Part shown: positions 1-6,183 of the stretch, piece after piece | Layout: each line of letters starts with the position of its first letter | Numbering within the stretch: the stretch's first letter is position 1 | Source: JAJKIP01 sp040509055 | GTDB lineage: Bacteria; Bacteroidota; Bacteroidia; Chitinophagales; Chitinophagaceae | Length of the DNA: 10,233 nucleotides | NCBI GenBank assembly: GCA_040509055.1 | Contig: JBEVLT010000273.1 | Location: 1-10,233 of the forward strand | Reading direction: 5' to 3' | Translations under genes and position numbers: made by a program | Notes under the pieces: generated by a model | What the model saw: the letters and a program-made list of their open reading frames with translations, nothing else | Database searches by the model: none | What the model was told of the DNA's origin: nothing

Positions 1-1629
1 AAATGTCACCCGGCCATTTTTGCCTTCACAGGTAAAATACCGGATATAGACCGGCAGCCTGTTCCGCACCGGGATGCTGTGCTTCTCCTTGCGTGACAGC
101 CAGCTGGTCAGCGAATCTTCGCTGGGCGAAGGCCCTTCCTCCACCCGGTCCCTGTTGTCGTAGCGGACAATGCTGTATGCCAGTTTCTGCCAGTCCTGTA
201 CGCGTACGCAACCATGGCTGAGCGTGCGGGTGGTCAGGGCAAACAGCGACCGCTGGTTGGTATCGTGCAGGTAGACGGCGTATTTGTTGGGAAAATTGAA
301 TTTCAGCACACCCAGCGCATTGGCATCGCCGCTGCCCTGCACCACCCTGTAGGGGATGCCCTTGCTGTATTTGGACCAGTCTACGGTAAAAGGATCAACC
401 TCCTCCCCTTTTGCGTTCACCAGGCTGAACCCCTTGCGGGCCAGGTAGCCCGGGTCTTTTTTTACCGCCGGGAGTATTTCTTTGGCGATGATGCTTTGCG
501 GCACGGTCCACTGCGGATAGGTGACCAGTTCGGAAATAGCGCTGTTGAGCAGCGGGGTACGGGTAGCAGGCTTGCCGCAAATGATCTTCGAGACCAGCTG
601 CAGGGTATCGTTCTCCCAGAAATTCATGTAGAAACCCGGCAGGTTCACCCACACATAGCGGGACGGCAGCTGTTCAGGCAGCAGCTTATAGCGGTCGAGC
701 GTAATGGCGATCCGGGCAAACCGGTCGCGGTCGGTGACGTTCAGCATCCGCACCGTGGCATCGCCGGCCTTGCCGTCGATCGTAATGCCCTGGCTGCGCT
801 GGAATTTCTTTACCGCTTCGGCGAGCTGCGCGGAGTCGGCGGCCGTACTGTCAAAGGTGATAAACCCGCTTTCGAACAGTCTTTTCTGCAACAGCGTTTT
901 GAAATCAGGCGATCGCTGCGACGGGGCAGGTACCCTGGTAAACGTCCTGTTATCGGCGCTGTCCAGGAATGCCGGGATAGCAGCCTTCAGCCGTCGGTAT
1001 CCCTGATGCGCCGGCTCCAGCGCCGCCAGCACCGGCACCAGGGCCCGGCCCTGCAGTGTCCGGGCCAGCTGTTCCTGGTAAAATTCGTCAGGCAGCACGG
1101 AATCTTTTCGCAACGTTACGCTGTCCTGCGGCAGGCGGCCCAGCTTCAGGTCTTTTACCAGGTGGAAGAACGCATCCGTCAGCATCAGTTCGGTATGCGC
1201 CCACAAAACGGCATCCTTCCGGTCGCGCCGGCCCAGGCTGTCCCTGCGTATTTTTTCCTGCGCAGCCAGCAGGGCGGGCAGGTGATAATCGTCCGGGTAT
1301 AACCCATACAGCCTGCCGTTGCTGATAAAATGCAGCAGGGAGTCGGCCAGCGGACCCCAGTCCTGGCCTGCGGTCCATACCGGGGAAAATTGTGTGTTGT
1401 CATAAGCCTGCTGTACAAGAATTGTAAGCGCCAGGCTGACTGTATCGTCGATACGGCCATCATTTCCGGCCGCAAATTCCAGCGACTGCTGCAGGTGCTC
1501 GGTGATCTTTTTACCCAGCTCTTCAGGAGTTGCCGCAATATCGGTAGCAGGCGGCCGTACGGGGTTGTTGCAGGCAGAAAACAAAAAAAGCGAAAGAAGC
1601 AAAGACAAAAAAACAGTTTTGCGGTTCAT
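1..1629 (-). CDS. L,D-transpeptidase lipoprotein, YcbB/LdtD-like (3' end cut by window edge)
   Basis: This enzyme probably makes 3-3 peptidoglycan cross-links (or attaches proteins to the wall) in the periplasm, using tetrapeptide stems as donors. The frame stays open for 543 codons from the ATG at 1629 to base 1, so the stop codon lies outside the window and probably few residues are missing. Residues 1-20 are a lipoprotein signal: Asn-Arg-Lys, a Leu/Phe-rich core, then Phe-Ser-Ala-Cys20. Residues about 240-297 look like a peptidoglycan-binding domain (AVKKFQRSQGITIDGKAG). Residues about 320-500 form the YkuD catalytic domain, with His455 and the signature Ser471-His472-Gly473-Cys474-Val-Arg; Cys474 is the expected nucleophile. 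The middle of the protein is large and poorly conserved, as in the YcbB family. It is divergent from the dipeptidase gene starting at 1690. The family call is firm; the exact physiological role is inferred. Confidence 0.93.
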   Translation of the reverse strand, partial: MNRKTVFLSLLLSLFLFSACNNPVRPPATDIAATPEELGKKITEHLQQSLEFAAGNDGRIDDTVSLALTILVQQAYDNTQFSPVWTAGQDWGPLADSLLHFISNGRLYGLYPDDYHLPALLAAQEKIRRDSLGRRDRKDAVLWAHTELMLTDAFFHLVKDLKLGRLPQDSVTLRKDSVLPDEFYQEQLARTLQGRALVPVLAALEPAHQGYRRLKAAIPAFLDSADNRTFTRVPAPSQRSPDFKTLLQKRLFESGFITFDSTAADSAQLAEAVKKFQRSQGITIDGKAGDATVRMLNVTDRDRFARIAITLDRYKLLPEQLPSRYVWVNLPGFYMNFWENDTLQLVSKIICGKPATRTPLLNSAISELVTYPQWTVPQSIIAKEILPAVKKDPGYLARKGFSLVNAKGEEVDPFTVDWSKYSKGIPYRVVQGSGDANALGVLKFNFPNKYAVYLHDTNQRSLFALTTRTLSHGCVRVQDWQKLAYSIVRYDNRDRVEEGPSPSEDSLTSWLSRKEKHSIPVRNRLPVYIRYFTCEGKNGRVTF

Positions 1630-1663
1630 GGTGCATACCGTGTCGTAACCACGCTTTTTAAAC

Positions 1664-1671
1664 TAAGTTTA
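1664..1671 (+). promoter_or_regulatory. possible Bacteroidota -7 element before the dipeptidase gene
   Basis: TAAGTTTA matches the Bacteroidota -7 consensus TAnnTTTG at all but the last base and lies 18 bases before the preferred GTG start at 1690. No good TTTG -33 element is visible at the usual distance, and the 60-bp spacer is AT-richer than its surroundings, so a chance match is quite possible. The divergent transpeptidase gene must have its promoter in or near the same spacer, but I cannot place it. Confidence 0.25.
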
Positions 1672-1689
1672 TGTATTAAAACCCCGGTA

Positions 1690-2406
1690 GTGAAAATACG
1701 CAATCGTTTGCTCATGCCTGTTGCAGGACCTGTTATTTTTTTGCTGCTTATCCCCTGCATTTCACCTGCACAGGATTCAGCATCGCTATCTGTTACCTCC
1801 CGCTGGCAGGAGTACCGGCAACAGGTAAAGGACGATCCGGCCAAACAAATGGTTGAGCTGAAACGCAGCATACCCGGCCTGGTATATGACCTGCGGTATG
1901 CCGGTACCAATAATTTCATGCATCGCCGGATGTACCCGGCCGGCACCGCGGTCACCTTCCTGCGGCTGCCGGCGGCAAAAGCGCTGCAGCAGGTACAGGA
2001 TGAATTAAAGGGACAGGGAATGGGATTGATGATATTCGATGCCTACCGCCCTTATGCAGTAACGGTAAAGTTCTGGGAGCTTGTCGGCGATGAACGCTAT
2101 GTGGCCAACCCGGCCAAAGGCAGCGGGCATAACCGGGGCATTGCCGTAGACCTGACGGTGATCGATCTGCATACAGGAAGGGAACTGGATATGGGTACCG
2201 GCTTTGATAATTTCAGCGATACGGCGCATCACGCGTTTACCGGTCTGCCACACGATGTATTACAAAACAGGAAATGGCTGAGAGCGACCATGGAAAAATA
2301 TGGCTTCAAAGCACTGGAAACGGAATGGTGGCATTATTACCTGCCCGATGCGGCGCGGTTCGAAGTACTGGACATAGCCTTCCATCAATTCAAAAAAAGC
2401 CTATAG
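1690..2406 (+). CDS. exported D-alanyl-D-alanine dipeptidase (VanX/DdpX family, peptidase M15D)
   Basis: This zinc peptidase is predicted to hydrolyse D-Ala-D-Ala. Counting from GTG at 1690 (238 aa), the zinc ligands are His147 and Asp154 in the Ser-Gly-His...Asp motif and His215 in Glu-Trp-Trp-His. Glu212 is the expected catalytic base and Arg120 (DAYRP motif) the transition-state Arg. The His/Asp and Glu/His spacings match those I know for VanX. The GTG start is preferred because it gives a full signal peptide: Lys-Ile-Arg-Asn-Arg, a hydrophobic core, then Ser-Pro-Ala-Gln. The alternative ATG at 1714 would remove the positive n-region. The frame is open upstream to 1330, but that part is antisense to the transpeptidase gene and lacks signal-like character. 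Export suggests a role in wall turnover or D-Ala recovery rather than classical cytoplasmic vancomycin resistance. Its last 6 bases overlap the convergent DUF952 gene. Confidence 0.9.
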   Translation: MKIRNRLLMPVAGPVIFLLLIPCISPAQDSASLSVTSRWQEYRQQVKDDPAKQMVELKRSIPGLVYDLRYAGTNNFMHRRMYPAGTAVTFLRLPAAKALQQVQDELKGQGMGLMIFDAYRPYAVTVKFWELVGDERYVANPAKGSGHNRGIAVDLTVIDLHTGRELDMGTGFDNFSDTAHHAFTGLPHDVLQNRKWLRATMEKYGFKALETEWWHYYLPDAARFEVLDIAFHQFKKSL

Positions 2407-2700
2407 CACTACCACATCGATCACGGCGCCGGTATTGATCGGCCCGTAGATGTGGGGAAAGGTATCCTGTGTGGACGGCGACCACTCCTGGATATACCGG
2501 CTGGTCAGCTTACCGGTATCGATCACCAGCTTTACCAACCCCGTTTGCCCGGCGAAATAACGTTGCAGCACGCCGGCTACCTGCTGTTCCTCGCTGCAAT
2601 GGATAAACCCTTCGGCATTCAGCGTAGGATGCTCGTAAAAACCTTTTTCCCGGGCCCCGTTCCACTCTTCCGTCGTGGTGATGTGATAGATAATCGGCAT
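2401..2700 (-). CDS. DUF952 family protein, small, function unknown
   Basis: A 99-residue soluble protein with no signal peptide or membrane segment. It shows the features I associate with DUF952: an N-terminal Ile-Tyr-His-Ile, a central Gly-Phe-Ile-His-Cys-Ser around residues 31-36, and a late Phe-Pro-His-Ile-Tyr-Gly-Pro. Invariant His, Cys and Tyr residues hint at a small active or ligand-binding site, but I know of no demonstrated reaction; some database entries call members glutathione S-transferase-like, which should not be relied on. The length is normal for the family. The ATG at 2700 lies 15 bases after the aroC stop codon, so it is probably the last gene of the aromatic operon. A functional tie to chorismate synthesis is only suggested by position. 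Confidence 0.82.
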   Translation of the reverse strand: MPIIYHITTTEEWNGAREKGFYEHPTLNAEGFIHCSEEQQVAGVLQRYFAGQTGLVKLVIDTGKLTSRYIQEWSPSTQDTFPHIYGPINTGAVIDVVVL

Positions 2701-2715
2701 AATCGTTAGTTGAAG

Positions 2716-3723
2716 TTACGGCTTAGCCGCGGATAATACTCTCCGGCTGTGCTGCTCCAGCATCAGCAGGTCCGCCAGTACAATAGCGGTAACGGCTTCC
2801 AGCACCACGGGCACACGCAGGGCGATGCAAAGATCGTGGCGGCCTTTTATGGATACCTTTTCGGCCTGGCCTGTTTCCCAATTGAGCGTCGTCTGCTCTT
2901 TGGGTGTGGAGGAAGTGGGTTTGATGGCGATGCGCAATACCAGCTCATTACCGTTGGTCAGCCCGCCTACGATGCCGCCTGCATGGTTGGTGATCGTTTT
3001 GCCCTGCCTGTTTTCAATGGCGTCATTGTGCTCGCTGCCAAACATCCGGGCGGCCGCAAAACCGGTCCCGAACTCAATGCCTCTCACGGCGGGTATGGCA
3101 AATACCGCGTGGCTCAGCAGTGACTCGGCCGAATCGAAGAACGGCTCGCCCAGGCCGGCGGGCAAACCAGTGACACGGCATTCCACGATCCCGCCCACCG
3201 AATCCTTCTGATCAATGGCTCTTTGCAATCCCTTGTCCGGATCGCGCTCGCCACCTATCTCGAGAATGGAAGCCACCACCTGCATCTGCGAAAAAAGCTT
3301 TTTGGCTACTACCCCGGCCGCCACCAGCGCCACCGTAAGCCGGCCGCTGAAATGGCCACTGCCGCGGTAATCTTCAAACCCACCGAATTTTTGCTGCGCC
3401 ACGAAATCGGCATGTCCCGGACGGGGTACCGCCCGCTGCTTTTCATAATCGCCGCTCCGGGTATTTTTGTTTTCGAACAGGATGGTAATGGGCGCACCGG
3501 TGGTCCTGCCGTTGAACAGCCCGCTTTTGAAAATGGGCAGGTCTTCCTCCTGCCGGGGCGTAGTACCTTTTTGTGTGCCGCCTTTTCTTCGCTCCAGGTC
3601 GGGCAAAAAATCTTCGGTATCCAGGGGCAGTCCGGCCGGGCAGCCATCGATCAGGATGCCGACCGACTCGCCATGCGATTCGCCCAGAATGGAAACTCGG
3701 AATAATCTTCCAAAACTATTCAT
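2716..3723 (-). CDS. aroC: chorismate synthase
   Basis: Catalyses 5-enolpyruvylshikimate-3-phosphate to chorismate plus phosphate, using reduced FMN, in the cytoplasm; this is the last step of the shikimate pathway. The 335-residue protein carries the N-terminal signature Gly-Glu-Ser-His17-Gly followed by Val-Gly-Ile-Leu-Ile-Asp-Gly, and Arg-Pro-Gly-His104-Ala-Asp. His17 and His104 are the two conserved histidines tied to catalysis. Arg-Gly-Ser-Gly-His-Phe-Ser-Gly-Arg (120-128) and Gly-Arg-His-Asp (294-297) follow. It is slightly shorter than the usual 350-400 residues. The third signature is unusual, with Leu298 where Pro is normal and an Arg-Val-Pro-Val-Val-Leu-Glu segment. The start codon lies inside the end of aroA (8-bp overlap), pointing to coupled translation. 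Identification is secure. Confidence 0.97.
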   Translation of the reverse strand: MNSFGRLFRVSILGESHGESVGILIDGCPAGLPLDTEDFLPDLERRKGGTQKGTTPRQEEDLPIFKSGLFNGRTTGAPITILFENKNTRSGDYEKQRAVPRPGHADFVAQQKFGGFEDYRGSGHFSGRLTVALVAAGVVAKKLFSQMQVVASILEIGGERDPDKGLQRAIDQKDSVGGIVECRVTGLPAGLGEPFFDSAESLLSHAVFAIPAVRGIEFGTGFAAARMFGSEHNDAIENRQGKTITNHAGGIVGGLTNGNELVLRIAIKPTSSTPKEQTTLNWETGQAEKVSIKGRHDLCIALRVPVVLEAVTAIVLADLLMLEQHSRRVLSAAKP

Positions 3724-5011
3724 GCAATTTCAGCTTATTGTTTAAAGATACGCCGCCACCGAGCTTTTGCAGATCGGCATAAAAATCCGGGTATGATTTC
3801 CCGACGGCCTCCGCTTCATCGATCGTGGTATCGCCATCCGCCCCCAGGGCCGCCACGGCGCAGGCCATGGCAATGCGGTGGTCGTGACGCGAGTGCACGG
3901 CAGCACCTTTCACGCCGGTGCCGCCATACACGGTCATCGTATCGCCATCGAGTGCTATCCGCACCCCCATTTTCCCAAATTCTTCCTGCAGCGTAAGGGC
4001 CCGGTTGCTTTCTTTATGCGCCAGCCGGCTCACGCCCCGGATAATCGTTTGTCCTTCGCAATAAGCAGCCAGCGCTACCAATGGAGGAAACAGGTCAGGG
4101 CAATCCGTGGCATCAAATGAAAATGCATTCATCGGCGCCGGGTTGAGGCGGATGCCTTTGGCTTCCACGGCCATGCCGGCATTGGCAGCGAGCAGGGCAT
4201 CGGTAATGGCTTTATCGGCCTGCGTAGAGGTCATATCCAGCCCACGGATCATCACCGGGCCGGCAATAGCTCCTGCCACCAGCAGGAATGCGCCGCCGCT
4301 CCAGTCGCCCTCCACGTTATACGCCCGGGTAGCAGCCGGCAATGGAGGCGGCGCATCGTCAAAATAAAATTCCGCATAATCACGGTTGACCGGCATCTTC
4401 AGGCCAAACTGTTGCATCACATCCAGCGTCAGATCGATATACGGCTTGCTCTTAAGATCATTCACACGGATCGATACATCACTGGCGCCGGCTGCGGCAT
4501 AGGCCAGCAGCAGGCCGGTAAGAAACTGCGAGCTCAGCGAACCGTCCACTTCAATGTTCGCGGGCTTCAGCGGGCCCTGGATGACGAGGGGCAGCTTGCC
4601 TTCATTGCTTGTAATCTGCACGCCCAGCTGCGGCAGTATTTCATCGAAGAAATTCATTGGCCGCGTCACCAGGCTGCCAGCACCTTCAATGATAATTGCG
4701 GTATCGCTGAGTGCTGCAAGCGGGGTAAACATCCGGATGCTCAGCCCGCTTTCACCACAATGGATAGTACCTGCTACCGGCCGGACACCTTTGCCGGCGA
4801 CTGTTATTTCATCTGTATGTATCGCTACTTCAGCGCCCAGCCGCTGAATGATATCAAGGGCAGCCTTGTCATCGTTGCTATGTCCCGGGTTGCGGATGAT
4901 GGTAGTGCCATGCGCCAGTAAAGCCGCCGCACAGGCACGCTGCATGGAACTTTTGGACGCCGGGGCACTGATATAGCCGGTAAGCTGTGAAGGCCGGATA
5001 GTTGCTTTCAT
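3716..5011 (-). CDS. aroA: 3-phosphoshikimate 1-carboxyvinyltransferase (EPSP synthase)
   Basis: Transfers the enolpyruvyl group of PEP to shikimate-3-phosphate in the cytoplasm. The 431-residue length is typical. Aligned by eye to E. coli AroA, key residues are present: Lys20-Ser21 and Arg25 near the N-terminus, Arg117, Ser160-Ser161-Gln162, Asp306 (catalytic, E. coli Asp313), Lys333-Glu334 and Arg337, Asp377-His-Arg379, and Lys405. The PEP/glyphosate loop reads Gly86-Glu-Ser-Gly89-Leu90-Ser-Ile-Arg93-Met94 instead of the usual Asn-Ala-Gly-Thr-Ala-Met-Arg-Pro, so the positions matching E. coli Thr97 and Pro101 are Leu and Met. The gene starts 54 bp after the aroB stop and its last codons overlap the aroC start by 8 bp. 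Function is secure; inhibitor response is unknown. Confidence 0.97.
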   Translation of the reverse strand: MKATIRPSQLTGYISAPASKSSMQRACAAALLAHGTTIIRNPGHSNDDKAALDIIQRLGAEVAIHTDEITVAGKGVRPVAGTIHCGESGLSIRMFTPLAALSDTAIIIEGAGSLVTRPMNFFDEILPQLGVQITSNEGKLPLVIQGPLKPANIEVDGSLSSQFLTGLLLAYAAAGASDVSIRVNDLKSKPYIDLTLDVMQQFGLKMPVNRDYAEFYFDDAPPPLPAATRAYNVEGDWSGGAFLLVAGAIAGPVMIRGLDMTSTQADKAITDALLAANAGMAVEAKGIRLNPAPMNAFSFDATDCPDLFPPLVALAAYCEGQTIIRGVSRLAHKESNRALTLQEEFGKMGVRIALDGDTMTVYGGTGVKGAAVHSRHDHRIAMACAVAALGADGDTTIDEAEAVGKSYPDFYADLQKLGGGVSLNNKLKLHE

Positions 5012-5065
5012 ACCTGTTTCGTATAAAATTCGTTGATTACTTCGGTCAGTCCTGCTATGTTTCCA

Positions 5066-6085
5066 TTACAGCGACAGGATCATGTTTTCAAGCTGGTCGA
5101 TGGGTACGGGTTTCACAATGCCTTTCCCGATCTTTTCCAGCAATACATAGTTCATTTCTTTCCGCTCCCGCTTTTTATCCATCTTCATCACATCAAATAC
5201 TTTTTGCTGATCAAAGCTGGCATAGGTCGGCAGGTTGTATTGCTCCAGCAGCCGCACCACCCGTTCGGTATCTTTGAACCGGCCCAGCCGGGCGGAAAGA
5301 TGACAGGCATAGGTCATACCAATGGAAATGGCCTGGCCGTGAGATAATTCATACTGCGTTTCCAGCGCGTGGCCCAGCGTATGGCCGAAGTTCAGCAGTT
5401 TCCGGTCGCCCTGCTCAAACTCATCCTGCTGCACCACCTTCGTTTTGATAAGGGCATTGCGCTGTACCAGGTCGCAAATGGATTTTTTCCTGCGCCGGTA
5501 GCCGGCAAAGGAACTGGCTTCCAGTTCGGCAAACAGGGGAGCGTCTTTGATACAGGCATGTTTGATGATCTCTGCAAAACCATTCTCCCACTCAGCCTGC
5601 GGCAGCGTGTTCAGGAATGCCATGTCATGCAGTATAAATCCGGGCTGGCGGATGACGCCGACCATGTTTTTGTATACGCCTACATCGATGCCGTTCTTGC
5701 CGCCGATAGAAGCATCCACCATCGCGAGTATGGAGGTCGGTATAAAGCCAAAGGGAATGCCCCTCATGTATACCGAAGCGATATAACCTGTCAGGTCCGT
5801 TACCACGCCGCCACCCACGCCCACCAGGGTTGTTTTCCGGTCGGCTTCCAGCCCGATCAGCTGTTCGATCACGGCATCCACGGTGGATTGCACCTTGTAT
5901 TCTTCTCCGGCCTTCAGCACAATGGTATCCCAGCCTTTGAACCGCTTCTGGTGATGACCGTACACGTTTTCATCGGTAATGATCACGGCATTCTTTGTAT
6001 CCACGATCTCTTTCAGGTGCGACATGCCCCAGGCAAAATAATAATCCACCGACGACCCCGAAAAACTATAGTTTACCTTCTTCAT
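5066..6085 (-). CDS. aroB: 3-dehydroquinate synthase
   Basis: Converts DAHP to 3-dehydroquinate, using NAD+ and a divalent metal, in the cytoplasm; this is the second step of the shikimate pathway. The protein has 339 residues from the ATG at 6085. Visible landmarks are the nucleotide-binding Gly-Val-Gly-Gly-Gly-Val-Val-Thr-Asp segment (about 89-97), Ile-Pro-Thr-Ser, Asp-Ala-Ser-Ile-Gly-Gly-Lys130, Glu172 in Phe-Ala-Glu-Ile-Ile-Lys-His, and Asn-Phe-Gly-His235-Thr-Leu-Gly-His239; Glu172, His235 and His249 are the likely metal ligands. An in-frame TTG at 6103 would add six residues, but ATG plus Lys-Lys-Val is the more natural start and sits in an ATGA overlap with a short upstream frame. The gene follows the DAHP synthase-chorismate mutase gene after a 98-bp spacer. 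Confidence 0.96.
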   Translation of the reverse strand: MKKVNYSFSGSSVDYYFAWGMSHLKEIVDTKNAVIITDENVYGHHQKRFKGWDTIVLKAGEEYKVQSTVDAVIEQLIGLEADRKTTLVGVGGGVVTDLTGYIASVYMRGIPFGFIPTSILAMVDASIGGKNGIDVGVYKNMVGVIRQPGFILHDMAFLNTLPQAEWENGFAEIIKHACIKDAPLFAELEASSFAGYRRRKKSICDLVQRNALIKTKVVQQDEFEQGDRKLLNFGHTLGHALETQYELSHGQAISIGMTYACHLSARLGRFKDTERVVRLLEQYNLPTYASFDQQKVFDVMKMDKKRERKEMNYVLLEKIGKGIVKPVPIDQLENMILSL

Positions 6086-6150
6086 AATAGTATACAAACC
6101 CAATCAGCGCAAGTCCAGTAATTAACGCCTTCCCACCCTGTCGTACTCAT
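6082..6150 (-). CDS. candidate 22-codon Trp-rich leader ORF coupled to aroB
   Basis: Within the 98-bp spacer between the DAHP synthase-mutase gene and aroB, an ATG at 6150 opens 22 codons closed by TGA at 6084-6082. The stop shares ATGA with the aroB start, a classical translational-coupling junction. The peptide has Trp at 6, 12 and 17 and Tyr at 11, plus Cys14 and Cys19, with hydrophobic last residues (Val-Cys-Ile-Leu-Leu). Three Trp in 22 residues is far above the usual frequency of about one in a hundred. An in-frame TGA lies eight codons upstream, so it is not the tail of a longer frame. No ribosome-binding sequence or terminator hairpin is evident. It may be a regulatory leader peptide or simply chance; conservation would decide. 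Confidence 0.3.
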   Translation of the reverse strand: MSTTGWEGVNYWTCADWVCILL

Positions 6151-6183
6151 TCTGATGGAAGCGACCGAACCTCAAACAGTTCT

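Noticed and set aside
214..1302. Long plus-strand open frame of 362 codons
   Set aside because: It is antisense to the L,D-transpeptidase gene, which has a lipobox and SHGC motif in the opposite frame; the plus-strand translation shows no recognisable domain and is rich in Gln/Arg as expected of a shadow frame.
1330..1689. N-terminal extension of the dipeptidase frame upstream of GTG 1690
   Set aside because: The 120 extra codons overlap the divergent transpeptidase gene and its start, and would bury the clear signal peptide inside the protein.
1690..2406. Dipeptidase as a vancomycin-resistance gene
   Set aside because: No vanH or vanA-type ligase is nearby, the protein carries a signal peptide, and a Gram-negative host has little need for it; the family name alone does not imply resistance.
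2719..2729. Small palindrome CGGCTTAGCCG at the aroC end
   Set aside because: Only four pairs with a three-base loop, inside the last aroC codons and with no T-tract; not a credible terminator.
6083..6103. TTG at 6103 as start of aroB
   Set aside because: ATG at 6085 followed by Lys-Lys is a better start and matches the expected N-terminus; the extra six residues add nothing recognisable.
5369..6121. 250-codon plus-strand open frame
   Set aside because: Shadow of aroB, whose motifs are all in the minus-strand frame; the predicted peptide has no family features.
6110..6170. Inverted repeat in the spacer before aroB (CGCTTCC with GGAAGGCG)
   Set aside because: One arm has a bulge, the loop is about 25 bases and no T-tract follows; too weak to call a terminator or riboswitch.
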